Part shown: in pieces, positions 23,822-33,380 of the stretch | Position numbering within the stretch: the first letter of the stretch is position 1 | Layout of the letters: each line of letters opens with the position of its first letter | The notes under the pieces: generated by a model | Databases searched by the model: none | Told to the model about the DNA's origin: nothing | What the model saw: only the letters and a program-made list of their open reading frames with translations | NCBI GenBank assembly: GCA_027731085.1 | Contig: JAQCDG010000001.1 | Coordinates: 69,179-105,975 of the forward strand | Origin: Actinomycetota bacterium | GTDB taxonomy: Bacteria > Actinomycetota > Acidimicrobiia > Acidimicrobiales > Ilumatobacteraceae | Direction: 5' to 3' | Length of the DNA: 36,797 nt | Translations under genes and position numbers: made by a program

Positions 23822-26355
23822 CTTGATTTACCTTGTCGAAGCGAAATCACTTCACGGGGCAATGTGGCGATGTCGCCACAGCCCATCGAGATGCATAGGT
23901 CGCCAGATTTAATTTCATCTGCCAAGAACTCTACGAGATATGCGCGGTTTGGTTGATACACGACATGACATTCGGGGTGCGATTTAAGAATCGCGTCAAC
24001 AACGAGTTGACCTGTCACGCCAGCGATTGGTTGCGTGCCAGAAGAATAGATGTCAGTCACTATGACTAGATCGGCGGCGACAAACGCGTCGGCATATAAA
24101 TGTGAAATCTCAGACATGCGATTAAACCTGTTGGGCTGAAACACCGCTACGACACGAGACCATTTGTCTGACTCGTCTCGCACACCCGAAAGCACCGCGG
24201 CAATCTCATTGGGCAGGTGGGCATAGTCATCGACGAATGTTGCGCCGCTATCGACACCTTGGACATCGAAACGCCGAGCTACCCCACCGAATCTGCTTAG
24301 TGCTTCAGCGGCTTGATCAAACTGAACACCAAACTGCATCGACATAGCGATCGCGCCGAGCGCATTGCTGACATTGTGCATGCCGCGTTGTGGCAGGTTG
24401 ATGCGACCGAGTTCAATTTTTTGATTATCGAGATTTCGAAATACTTTAAATGATGCGGCCGCATCTTTGAAATGAACTTCGGTAGCGACAAAATCGGCCG
24501 ATAAACGATCATTGACCGTATAAGTGATCGACTTGTGTGCTTGGGCGATTGATGCGCAGACAGGGTCGTCTAGACACAGAACACGTGGCCCGGAGATATT
24601 GCCGACGTAGTCAAAGAAACTTTGCTCTATTGCTGCCTGAGTCTTGAAGTGATCCAGGTGGTCGATATCGACATTCGTCAAGATAGTTGCAGCGAGTGCC
24701 AACTGTGAATGTGTGCCGTCACTTTCGTCGGCTTCGACAATGAATAAGTCGCCGTTAGTCCATGCTGCACCACGCTTGAACGAAACAACATCTCCGCCAA
24801 TCAGATAACTCGGTTTCTTGTCCGCGCCAAATAAAATAGTTGCCAACATTGACGAAGTTGTTGTCTTGCCGTGCGTGCCGGCGACACCAATACTTGTGGC
24901 ACATTGACAAATGCCGGCCAGTGTCTCGGCCCGCGACAAAACTTGAATGCCTAGTTTTCTTGCGTGCTGATATTCAATGTTTGACGCTGCGATCGCCGGC
25001 GAACCAGTAACAAAGTCGCAACCTCGCACGGCTTCTGGGTCGTGCCCGATATTGATCTTGATGCCAATAGCTGTGAGTCGTGCAATCAAATCTGACTGCC
25101 TAATGTCACTGCCTGAAACTTGATGTCCCATCTCGGCCAGCACCGTTGCAACTGCCGACATACCAGGACCGCCAACGCCCACGATATGTATTCGTTGCGG
25201 TTTTCGAAGATCCAGAACTGCATTTTTCTGAGATACAACACTCAAGATCAAACCAGCGAGTGTCGTTTCGCGATGTTGTGTGCCTGCCTTGCGCGCGGCT
25301 GATGCGAGAAGTTCAAGTTTGGCTTGATCATCAACCAAAGCAATAACTTTGTTCGCCATTTGTGCGTTAGTAATTGTCTTTTCGTCGACAACAATTGCTC
25401 CACCACAGTCACCGAGCCAATTTGCATTTGCGGTTTGATGATCTTCTGCCGCGCCACGCCATGGTACGAGAACGCTAGCGACGCCAATTGTCGATACTTC
25501 GGCTACCGTACTCGCACCCGCACGAGCAACGACCAGATCAGAAGCGCTATAGACATCTTGCATCGCCACGGTTGACTCAAGTCGTTTGTAAATGATTTTT
25601 GCATCGTCATTGATGACCGGCAGGTCATCATTTAAATATCGCTGGCCGGTCAAATGAATTATGCAAAGGTCACTGCGTTGTTGATTACTTTCGACGATCG
25701 TTCGTGCGATGACATTAAGTTTTGCCGAACCAAGTGACCCACCCGTGATGCAAACGACTTTTCGATCGCTCGGCACCGACAACCGCTCTCGTGCCTGGGC
25801 TCGCGTAGAAGTCACATCCAGATTTCGTAACACTCGGCGTACCGGCGCACCTGTGAGTGTCGCATTTTTCAATTGCGACGGCAGATACGCCACTGCGCTC
25901 GCCGCAGCACTTCGCGCTTGAAGTCTTGTCGCTAAACCTGGTTGTCGGTCATAAGAAACAGTCACCACGGGTATGTTCAATTTCTTTGCCGCGCGAGTTG
26001 CCGGCACGCTCACATAACCGCCGACCGAAACGACGACCGCTGGTTGCAAAGCCGCCAATAATTTCTGGGCGTGTTGCGTGGCGTTTTGCAAGACTTTGAG
26101 AGTTCGAATGTTATGTTGCATGGCGCTAGCCGACAAGCCACGGCGAAAACCTTGTACGGTCAGCAACGAGAGCGAAATGCCCGCGCTTGGCACGAGAGTT
26201 GTTTCGATGCCGTTGGTTGATCCGACGAAATGAAGTTGATCTTTATTGACGCCCGAATCTTGCATCAACTCTGCGATTGCGAGTGCTGGAATTACATGGC
26301 CACTGGTTCCCCCGCCGGTGATGACGGCAAAGACAGGGTGGCTGGTGACGGTCAA
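23818..26355 (-). CDS. murG-murC: MurG-MurC fusion: lipid II synthase joined to UDP-N-acetylmuramate-alanine ligase
   Basis: One 845-residue frame. Residues 1-370 are MurG, which transfers GlcNAc to lipid I at the inner membrane face: GGGTSGH at 14-20, VSVGGYVSVP, TGGSLGS at 204-210, and RAGASTVAEV with AAEDHQTANA for UDP-GlcNAc. Residues about 387-845 are MurC, which adds L-Ala to UDP-MurNAc: HIVGVGGPGMSAVA, the P-loop GTHGKTTT (493-500), NVDIDHLDHF and FQPNRFNR. The linker is only about 15 residues. Two family deviations are visible: the usual MurG EQN loop reads SYDRQPG, and the MurC YAHHP reads YAHLP. The start is TTG at 26355 without a good ribosome binding site, 23 bases after ftsW. The two domains act at different steps, so the fusion may aid coexpression or channelling (inference). 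Confidence 0.9.
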   Translation of the reverse strand: MTVTSHPVFAVITGGGTSGHVIPALAIAELMQDSGVNKDQLHFVGSTNGIETTLVPSAGISLSLLTVQGFRRGLSASAMQHNIRTLKVLQNATQHAQKLLAALQPAVVVSVGGYVSVPATRAAKKLNIPVVTVSYDRQPGLATRLQARSAAASAVAYLPSQLKNATLTGAPVRRVLRNLDVTSTRAQARERLSVPSDRKVVCITGGSLGSAKLNVIARTIVESNQQRSDLCIIHLTGQRYLNDDLPVINDDAKIIYKRLESTVAMQDVYSASDLVVARAGASTVAEVSTIGVASVLVPWRGAAEDHQTANANWLGDCGGAIVVDEKTITNAQMANKVIALVDDQAKLELLASAARKAGTQHRETTLAGLILSVVSQKNAVLDLRKPQRIHIVGVGGPGMSAVATVLAEMGHQVSGSDIRQSDLIARLTAIGIKINIGHDPEAVRGCDFVTGSPAIAASNIEYQHARKLGIQVLSRAETLAGICQCATSIGVAGTHGKTTTSSMLATILFGADKKPSYLIGGDVVSFKRGAAWTNGDLFIVEADESDGTHSQLALAATILTNVDIDHLDHFKTQAAIEQSFFDYVGNISGPRVLCLDDPVCASIAQAHKSITYTVNDRLSADFVATEVHFKDAAASFKVFRNLDNQKIELGRINLPQRGMHNVSNALGAIAMSMQFGVQFDQAAEALSRFGGVARRFDVQGVDSGATFVDDYAHLPNEIAAVLSGVRDESDKWSRVVAVFQPNRFNRMSEISHLYADAFVAADLVIVTDIYSSGTQPIAGVTGQLVVDAILKSHPECHVVYQPNRAYLVEFLADEIKSGDLCISMGCGDIATLPREVISLRQGKSS

Positions 26356-26378
26356 GAGGTTCTACTTGTGAAGATTGC

Positions 26379-27587
26379 TCACTTCATATTACGCGCGACG
26401 TTCATCAACAGCCCTGCTGCCGACATGCACACCAATAGCGAGCTTCCGCCGTATGAAATAAGCGGCAGTGTTAAACCAGTCACGGGCATCGAACCAGTGA
26501 CTCCACCGATGTTGATGATTGCTTGGATTGCGAACCACATCGTGACGCCGCCTGCGAGAAGTGCGCCGAATCTTTCTTCGGCGCCCAAGGCTGCGCGCAG
26601 ACCGAATAATACGAGCGTCAAGAAACCCCCAATCACAACTGTTACACCAATTAATCCCATCTCTTCGGCGATCGTCGAAAAAATAAAGTCGCTGTGCGCT
26701 AGTGGTACATAGCCCCACTTGCCTGTACCTGCGCCGACACCGACACCAGAAATGCCGCCGTTCGAAATTGAAAGTATCGATTGCCAAACTTGATAACCAA
26801 ACGAACCTTTGGTCTCATCCAAGTTCAAGAATGCTGTCCAACGATTTCGACGCGATGATGTGATCAGCGTAAAAAATAATGCTGCCGCAACGCTCGAACC
26901 TGCAATGGCGTTAACAATTCGCATCGGAATACCCGCCATGCACATCACTGCCAAAACGATGCATGTCATAACAATGGCGCCGCCGAGGTCGCGCTGTATC
27001 AGGCACAGAAATACAGATGCCAACCAAGCAACAACAACTGGTCGTGTTGTGCGATTGACATCAGTGACTTCTTTTTGACGTCGCCCCAGCAAGTTTGCGC
27101 AATAGACCAAGAGTGCCATCTTCAAAAATTCAGATGGCTGAAAACCGACAGGCCCGATTGCCACCCATGCTCTGGCGCCGTTGGTACTGACGCCAATGTT
27201 CGGTGCGAATGGCAAGAACATCAAACCGAAAGCAAAAATCAAAACAGGAAACACAAACCGACGCATCAACGAATATGGAAAGCGAAAGAAAAATGCCATC
27301 CCTAATCCGCCCACTGATGCCCACATCAACTGCTTGAAGAACATCGTCCAGGGTGACATGCCGCGATTCAACGCGACGATCGAAGACGACGACATCACCA
27401 TTACGAGACCAAATGTCACCAGTGTGAGTACGGTGAAAAAAATCATGAAGAACGTCGTGTTGGCAGGTTTCTGCGCAATACGACGCGACGACAACAAGCC
27501 ACCGCGATCAAGAACAGCGCGACGACGCTGAGCCAGAGTCATCGTGCGATTTGAGATTGCAGTCGAAGTTGTAGTTGTCGTGCTCAT
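26379..27587 (-). CDS. ftsW: FtsW, lipid II polymerase (SEDS glycosyltransferase)
   Basis: FtsW polymerises septal glycan strands together with FtsI. The 402-residue protein has a 50-residue cytoplasmic N-terminus followed by about ten membrane helices starting near residue 50. Conserved SEDS segments are visible: GVSTNGARAWVAIGPVGFQP (the large extracytoplasmic loop), YQVWQSILSISNGGISGVGVG, FIFSTIAEEMG, and near the end TGLTLPLISYGGSSLL. The ATG has an AGGGG ribosome binding site and lies 7 bases after murD. No RodA gene is in the window; the neighbours identify this copy as FtsW. Confidence 0.95.
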   Translation of the reverse strand: MSTTTTTSTAISNRTMTLAQRRRAVLDRGGLLSSRRIAQKPANTTFFMIFFTVLTLVTFGLVMVMSSSSIVALNRGMSPWTMFFKQLMWASVGGLGMAFFFRFPYSLMRRFVFPVLIFAFGLMFLPFAPNIGVSTNGARAWVAIGPVGFQPSEFLKMALLVYCANLLGRRQKEVTDVNRTTRPVVVAWLASVFLCLIQRDLGGAIVMTCIVLAVMCMAGIPMRIVNAIAGSSVAAALFFTLITSSRRNRWTAFLNLDETKGSFGYQVWQSILSISNGGISGVGVGAGTGKWGYVPLAHSDFIFSTIAEEMGLIGVTVVIGGFLTLVLFGLRAALGAEERFGALLAGGVTMWFAIQAIINIGGVTGSMPVTGLTLPLISYGGSSLLVCMSAAGLLMNVARNMK

Positions 27588-27594
27588 GATTCCC

Positions 27595-28944
27595 CTATTT
27601 TCTGTTTTTTTCTTGTTTGGTGTTGATCAGTGCATTGACTTCATTCTTGAAATCAATGCCCCGCTCGCCGTAGTTCTTGTACCAGTCGTAACTCGTGCAA
27701 CCTGGTGAAAGCAGCACGACATCGCCTGCTGCGGCGAGTTGATCGGCACATCTGACCGCATCGTGCATTGAATCTGCCAGACGAACTTCGCACACGCCAG
27801 AAAATGCTGCCGCGATTTCTTGGGCAGCATTGCCGATCGCAACGACAGCCTTGATGCTTTCTGAATGGCTTGCCATCTCGGTGAGATCTAAACCTTTGTT
27901 CTTGCCACCAGCGATCAGAACAATCGCGTTAAACGACTTCAACGCGACGCTCGTTGCATGCGGACTAGTTGCCTTTGAGTCGTTGAACCACTGCACTCCT
28001 GCACTTTCGGCGACGAACTCAATTCGATGCGGCGCGTTGACGAAGCTTCGCAAAGCTTGTGCCACTTGATCACAGTTGGCAAGACCAGATTCGATAGTGA
28101 TTGCCGCAGCAGCCAAAGCATTGGTCACATCGTGCGGCAAACTTCGGGCCATTTCGCTGCGATGCAAAATCTCACCATCTGGGCAAGTCAACACGCCGTT
28201 GGCTGCGTGATAGTCGCCTGAGTCTTGACCGAAGCTGACGACGCGGGCACCAGACTTCGTGGCAAATTTAGTGATCGACTCATCGCGCACGGGCACGACT
28301 GCAACATCTGAAGGCAACAACTGGGCCCAAATTTTTGCTTTTGCCGACGTATATGTTTCAAGCGAAGAATGCCAATCTAAATGATCAGGCGCGAGATTTA
28401 ACCACACTGATGCTTTGGTGCGAAAAGTTTGTGTCAGTGCCAAACGAAAACTTGAACACTCGACGGCGAACGCTTGGGCGTCGCTTCGCAAGGCAGCGAT
28501 CAACGGCGTTTCGGTGTTGCCAACAGCCAATGACTTAATACCTGCAGAATTCAACATCTCGGCAGCCATCAAAGTCGTCGTGGTTTTGCCGTCGGTGCCG
28601 GTTACTGCGACCATCGGTCGCGATGACGACGACTGCTGTTCAAATTGATAAGCGAGTTCGATTTCTGACATCACTGGCTTTTGCAGTCTTCGTGAAGATT
28701 CAAACAACTGATGACCCTCAGCGATACCTGGTGATGGCACCACGCGGTCAGATTGTTGCAGTAGATCTCTCAGTTCAGAAACAGTCGGTTTGAACGAAAT
28801 CTTGCTCTTAAAGCTGAGCGCAAATTCTGAGTTGCTATCAGTTTGCAGATCGTCGACCAGAATGACTTTTTCACCGCGCGAAATAAGTTCAGTAGCCACT
28901 GCTTGCCCTGCGACAGCCAGACCATAAACAAGAGTAGTAGTCAT
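27595..28944 (-). CDS. murD: UDP-N-acetylmuramoyl-L-alanine-D-glutamate ligase
   Basis: MurD adds D-glutamate to UDP-MurNAc-L-Ala in the cytoplasm with ATP. The 449-residue protein has the three Mur-ligase domains: a Rossmann N-domain (YGLAVAGQAVATEL), the ATPase domain with P-loop GTDGKTTT at residues 116-123 and the LNLAPDHLDWHSSLE segment, and the C-domain with WFNDSKATSPHATSVAL, IAGGKNKG and LLSPGCTSYDWYKNYGERG. All catalytic signatures look intact. It starts 2 bases after the mraY stop, so coupled translation is likely. Confidence 0.96.
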   Translation of the reverse strand: MTTTLVYGLAVAGQAVATELISRGEKVILVDDLQTDSNSEFALSFKSKISFKPTVSELRDLLQQSDRVVPSPGIAEGHQLFESSRRLQKPVMSEIELAYQFEQQSSSSRPMVAVTGTDGKTTTTLMAAEMLNSAGIKSLAVGNTETPLIAALRSDAQAFAVECSSFRLALTQTFRTKASVWLNLAPDHLDWHSSLETYTSAKAKIWAQLLPSDVAVVPVRDESITKFATKSGARVVSFGQDSGDYHAANGVLTCPDGEILHRSEMARSLPHDVTNALAAAAITIESGLANCDQVAQALRSFVNAPHRIEFVAESAGVQWFNDSKATSPHATSVALKSFNAIVLIAGGKNKGLDLTEMASHSESIKAVVAIGNAAQEIAAAFSGVCEVRLADSMHDAVRCADQLAAAGDVVLLSPGCTSYDWYKNYGERGIDFKNEVNALINTKQEKNRK

Positions 28945-28946
28945 TG

Positions 28947-30011
28947 TCAGCGCCGCATTTCGGAGAGACTTTGCAAATTAGTGAAGTCGGCAATGAACAT
29001 GGCCACGGCAGTTGAGACACAGATCGCAGAGATAATCCAAAAACGAATGATCACAGTTGTCTCTGGCCAGCCACTTTGTTCGAAGTGATGATGAATCGGT
29101 GAGTTTTTAAACAAACGCTTTTTTCGCCCTGACGCTTTGAACACGCCCATCTGCACCGCGACCGACCCTGCTTCAATCACATTGATGCCACAGATAATTG
29201 GCAGTAATAAGTGAGTGTTGGTTGTGACTGCGAGCAGACCGAGTGCGGTGCCAAGCCCGAGAGCGCCGACATCGCCCATGAAGATTCGCGCCGGCGCGGC
29301 ATTCCACCAGAGAAAACCACCACAAGCGCCAGCCAACGATGCAGCGAGCACCGCAAGATCGAGTGGGTTGACCACGTCGCCGTAAAACTGCGGATTTCTA
29401 AACGCCCAGTATGCGATAACGGTGAACGCTATGAAACCAAACGATGCAGAACCCGCAGCCAAACCGTCGAGACCGTCTGTGACATTGACTGCGTTTGAAG
29501 TGCCCCAAACCATTAACGCCGTCCAGATAACAAATAGTGGCCAAGTAAAAGTGATACCAGGCAAATCGGCGCGGGTGAACGAAAGGGTTTCGCTGACGCC
29601 AGTCGCCGCCGTCAACCACCAGGTCAAGGCGATGCAAATTGCAAAAGTAATGTAGCCCTTTTTCTTCCAGAAAAGTCCACGATTGTGTTGGCGCTGAACT
29701 TTGAGAAAGTCATCCAGAAAGCCGACAAAGCCCAATACAAAAACTGCCGCCCAAATGATCATCGACTGATCAGAAAATGGCAACCCGTCTCTGAAGTGGG
29801 CGATAAACCAACCAAACGCCGCCGAAAACAAAATTGCAATTCCACCCATTGTCGGCGTGCCTTGCTTTTTTATGTGTTGCACCGGGCCACGGTCTTCAGC
29901 ACCAAGAATTGGTTGACCTTTGCCCAGGCGCTTGAACACCGAAATTAAAACGCGAGTGCCAATGAGTGACGCGATCATCGCCACTGCGGCGGCTGTCAAA
30001 ATTGCAATCAC
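28947..30011 (-). CDS. mraY: phospho-N-acetylmuramoyl-pentapeptide transferase
   Basis: MraY transfers the UDP-MurNAc-pentapeptide precursor to undecaprenyl phosphate, making lipid I in the membrane. The 354-residue protein has about ten helices. Conserved motifs are GTPTMGG at 51-57, the catalytic Asp pair 100-101 in FLDDFLKV, NVTDGLDGLAAG near 176-187, FMGDVGALGLG near 244 and the IHHHFE loop near the C-terminus. The GTG start overlaps the murE stop as GTGA. In most dcw clusters murF lies between murE and mraY; here nothing does. Confidence 0.96.
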   Translation of the reverse strand: MIAILTAAAVAMIASLIGTRVLISVFKRLGKGQPILGAEDRGPVQHIKKQGTPTMGGIAILFSAAFGWFIAHFRDGLPFSDQSMIIWAAVFVLGFVGFLDDFLKVQRQHNRGLFWKKKGYITFAICIALTWWLTAATGVSETLSFTRADLPGITFTWPLFVIWTALMVWGTSNAVNVTDGLDGLAAGSASFGFIAFTVIAYWAFRNPQFYGDVVNPLDLAVLAASLAGACGGFLWWNAAPARIFMGDVGALGLGTALGLLAVTTNTHLLLPIICGINVIEAGSVAVQMGVFKASGRKKRLFKNSPIHHHFEQSGWPETTVIIRFWIISAICVSTAVAMFIADFTNLQSLSEMRR

Positions 30012-31456
30012 GACGCGACCCTCAACAATTCGCGAGAAACTTCGACGTCACTGAAGGGCAGTTCGTTGGCGCCGATCGTTTGGGTTGCCTCATGGCCTTT
30101 GCCCGCGATGATCACGATGTCCCCAGATTTCGCCGATGCAAAGGCAGCAGCGATCGCGTGGCGACGATCTAAGTCAACAATCACTTTGCTTGAATCATTC
30201 AAGTCTTTTGAAGCCCCTTGTAAAATTTCGTTGGCGATTGTTAGGGCATCTTCATGGCGGGGATTATCTGAGGTGATGTAAACCGAATCTGCAAACTTCA
30301 CCGCAACCGCCCCCATCTTAGGTCGTTTCAAGTGATCGCGACCGCCACCACAGCCAAACACGAGAATCACTCTGTCGTTGTTGCTGACAATTTGTCGCGC
30401 AGCGATCAATACATTTTGCAATGCCTCAGGCGTGTGCGCATAGTCGACTACGACTGAAAAACTTTGACCGACGCTCACAGATTCAAATCTTCCCGGAACT
30501 GCGCTTGCAGCAGCCAAACCTTTAGCGATGTCACCAAGAGTGACACCAAGTTTGGCTGCTGCAGTCGCGGCAGCTAGCGCGTTCATTAAATTGAATTGTC
30601 CGCCCATTTGTATTTTGAATTTTTGGTCTTGCCAAACGAACGAGACTTTTGAGGCGTCTGCGCGAATTTCTCGTACATCTTCGACGCCAAAAGATTCGCA
30701 CTGCATGTCTTTGTCCTTCGCAACTGAATCAATCAAAAGAGAGCCGTGAACATCGTCTCGGTTGATGATGCACACATTTGTGAACTGTTTCGTGAATAGC
30801 CTGGCTTTGGCGCCAAAATATTCTTCGGTTGATTTGTGAAAATCTAAATGATCTTGACCAAGATTTGTGAATAGGGCGACTTTGAACGATGTGCCTTCAA
30901 CGCGTCGCAAAGTAAGCGCATGCGATGAAACTTCCATTACGACTGCTTGACAACCGCGATCCAGTTCTTCAGCCAAGAGTCGTTGCAAGTCTGTCGATTC
31001 TGGTGTTGTGCGTACGCCTGTAAGTGTGCCGATCACTGAGGTCGACCAGCCGTGTTGATGCAAGATTGCTGCCAGCATATGGGCTGTCGTCGTTTTGCCG
31101 TTTGTGCCAGTTATGCCGATGACATTTAGTTTTTGGCTTGGTCGATCAAACAATTCGGCAGCAAGAAACCCCATCGCTGAGCGCACATCAGCGACGACAA
31201 CCTGTGAAATATCAATTTCAAGTCGCCGCTCAACAAGCAATGCAACCGCACCATTGGACACGGCAACTTTGGCAAAATCATGGCCGTCGACATTTTCGCC
31301 GACGACACAACAAAAGATTGCGCCACTAGAAACTTTTGACGAGTCGTGAGTGATGTTCGAGACTTTTACTGTTGTGCTGCCAATTATTTGAGTGACAATA
31401 ACCTCAGATGTACTTGCTAACAATTCATCTAACTGGCGTTCTAATCTGACCGACAT
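30008..31456 (-). CDS. murE: UDP-N-acetylmuramoyl-tripeptide synthetase, probably meso-diaminopimelate-adding
   Basis: MurE adds the third amino acid to the peptidoglycan stem. In the 482-residue form the P-loop GTNGKTTT is at 117-124, followed by MEVSSHAL, TNLGQDHLDFH and VVDYAHTPEAL. The specificity motif DNPR (397-400, in SDNPRHEDAL) is the signature of enzymes that add meso-diaminopimelate, so the wall is probably of the meso-DAP type. I choose ATG 31456, one base after the ftsI stop. The alternative GTG at 31498 would overlap ftsI by 41 bp. The 3' end overlaps mraY by 4 bp. I see no sign of a fused MurF domain. Confidence 0.95.
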   Translation of the reverse strand: MSVRLERQLDELLASTSEVIVTQIIGSTTVKVSNITHDSSKVSSGAIFCCVVGENVDGHDFAKVAVSNGAVALLVERRLEIDISQVVVADVRSAMGFLAAELFDRPSQKLNVIGITGTNGKTTTAHMLAAILHQHGWSTSVIGTLTGVRTTPESTDLQRLLAEELDRGCQAVVMEVSSHALTLRRVEGTSFKVALFTNLGQDHLDFHKSTEEYFGAKARLFTKQFTNVCIINRDDVHGSLLIDSVAKDKDMQCESFGVEDVREIRADASKVSFVWQDQKFKIQMGGQFNLMNALAAATAAAKLGVTLGDIAKGLAAASAVPGRFESVSVGQSFSVVVDYAHTPEALQNVLIAARQIVSNNDRVILVFGCGGGRDHLKRPKMGAVAVKFADSVYITSDNPRHEDALTIANEILQGASKDLNDSSKVIVDLDRRHAIAAAFASAKSGDIVIIAGKGHEATQTIGANELPFSDVEVSRELLRVAS

Positions 31457-31457
31457 C

Positions 31458-33380
31458 TCAGTGGCTCGGTCCAAATTCTGCTGGGCGCGAACCGACACAA
31501 CCCATGTCGTCGCCCTCGGGGCGAATGTTCAACTCGTTAATCAGCACCTGGCCAATGCGTGCAAAAACAGGCGCAGCCGCGGTGCCACCAAATCGGTCTC
31601 GAGAATACGGATCAGGCTCGTCGATTGAAACAAGCACGGTCATGCGTGGATTATTCGCCGGCAGAAAACCGACGAATGATGCAAAGTAAGTTCTCGCGCC
31701 CTCGTCGTTCATATATGTGCCGTTTTCTTGCAACTTATAGGCCGTACCGGTCTTGCCGGCGACACTTAATCCCGGCAATTTTGCAAGAGTGCCGGTGCCG
31801 TGGCAAACAACATCGGTCATTAGCGAAGCCATGGTCTGTGCGGTTGACTCTGAAATCACCTGGTGGGATGGCGATTCAGGAGACGCGGTCACCACGCCGT
31901 TTTTGTCGGTTGTCTTGAACACCAACTTGGGCGCAACATACACACCCTTGTTGGCAACTGTATTCACCGCTGCGGCGAGTTGCAGCGCCGTTGATGTGTA
32001 TCCATAACCGTAGGCAAATGTAATTTTCTCGGTGCCTTGCCATTTAGACGCGGGTCGTAACGCCCCACGAGATTCACCCGGATATTCAACAGCAGTCTTG
32101 ACACCAAAACCAAAAAGCTTTAGATATTCGTGGTTCTTTTTTGTATCGAGCGTTCGCGAGACAAGCACCGTACCAAGGTTTGAAGAGTCGACGAAAATTT
32201 TTCGAACCGACATTTCTTCAAGACCGTGCGGGTATGCGTCAGTAACTTTGTATTCCCATTGGGTTCCTTTGTCGAACATTTGATAGCCGGGAACGCTAAA
32301 TGTTGAACCAATGTTGACCGAACCTTCGTTGATTGCCGCAGCGATGCTAAAAACTTTGGCAACTGAACCTGGCTCGTTTGCTTCGACCGAGGAGAAGTTG
32401 CCAGATTGGCTCGAGTAACTTCTGTCTTTGTTGCGACGTATATTTGATATCGCATAAATCTCACCTGTTTTCGTGTCCATCACGATCGCAGTGCCGCCAC
32501 GGGCGCCAAGTCGCTCGACTTGTTGTTTGACGATGCCGTCAACTTGAAACTGAATCGTGCGATCAATGGTCGTCGTCAATTGACCACCAGACTGCGGTTC
32601 GAGCACTTCACCTGATCCTGCAGCGATTGATTTACCACTGCTATTTACTTCTCTAACGATTCGGCCATCTACCCCAGTAAGCAAATCGTGATACTTCAAC
32701 TCAAGGCCTGAGATACCGACGCCATCAACATCGGTGCGACCGACAACAGCCAGCAAACTCTCACTCGAAAGAGCACGGCCCGATTCACGATATGAAGAAA
32801 CACCCTTCAACCCGAGCGCCAAAATTGCATCGGCTACTTCTTTGTCGACCTGGCGGGCGATATAAACAAAACTCGAAGTTTTATTCTGCAACTTGGTCGC
32901 AAGTTCAACTTCGGCTTGCGGGTCAAGCTGCAACACTCCGGCCACTACATGAGCCACACCAACCGGGTCAACCACAGAACGAGGATCAGCAAAAACAGTT
33001 TGAGTCGGCACAGGAAGCGCCAACTCTCTACCGTTACGATCTAAAATTGAGCCGCGCTCGGCGCGAATTACTCGCACGCGGGTTCGTTGTGAAACACTCG
33101 CCTCGCGATAGTCGCTGGCCCAAATTGTTTGCAAAAGTGCGACTCGCACGCCAAGTAGCGAGAGCAAAATTGCGACAACCATGAACATCGAGACAATGCG
33201 CTTGTGCATGTTGCCACCGCGCAGGTCTTTTGTAAAAAAATCCCTGCTATTCGCAGTTACTGACCACGCTCGATACGAGATCTCGGAGTTGCGCACACGG
33301 TTTGTATCAATGTGTCGCCCACCACGTGACTGACCCCGCGTGCGAGAGCCAGTGTTATTGCGGTCAGCAATAGTGCTCAT
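31458..33380 (-). CDS. ftsI: FtsI / penicillin-binding protein 3-like septal transpeptidase
   Basis: A class B penicillin-binding protein that crosslinks septal peptidoglycan with FtsW. The 640-residue protein has a basic cytoplasmic N-terminal extension (1-58) and a membrane helix at about 63-85, with MHKRIVSMFM before it. The pedestal domain (RAERGSILDRNGRELA, 106-121) is followed by the transpeptidase domain with nucleophile Ser339 in EPGSVAKVF, S399-S-N401 and KTG at 543-545. The long N-terminal extension is somewhat more basic and extended than in E. coli. The ATG overlaps the ftsL-like stop as ATGA. There are no PASTA domains. Confidence 0.95.
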   Translation of the reverse strand: MSTIADRNNTGSRTRGQSRGGRHIDTNRVRNSEISYRAWSVTANSRDFFTKDLRGGNMHKRIVSMFMVVAILLSLLGVRVALLQTIWASDYREASVSQRTRVRVIRAERGSILDRNGRELALPVPTQTVFADPRSVVDPVGVAHVVAGVLQLDPQAEVELATKLQNKTSSFVYIARQVDKEVADAILALGLKGVSSYRESGRALSSESLLAVVGRTDVDGVGISGLELKYHDLLTGVDGRIVREVNSSGKSIAAGSGEVLEPQSGGQLTTTIDRTIQFQVDGIVKQQVERLGARGGTAIVMDTKTGEIYAISNIRRNKDRSYSSQSGNFSSVEANEPGSVAKVFSIAAAINEGSVNIGSTFSVPGYQMFDKGTQWEYKVTDAYPHGLEEMSVRKIFVDSSNLGTVLVSRTLDTKKNHEYLKLFGFGVKTAVEYPGESRGALRPASKWQGTEKITFAYGYGYTSTALQLAAAVNTVANKGVYVAPKLVFKTTDKNGVVTASPESPSHQVISESTAQTMASLMTDVVCHGTGTLAKLPGLSVAGKTGTAYKLQENGTYMNDEGARTYFASFVGFLPANNPRMTVLVSIDEPDPYSRDRFGGTAAAPVFARIGQVLINELNIRPEGDDMGCVGSRPAEFGPSH

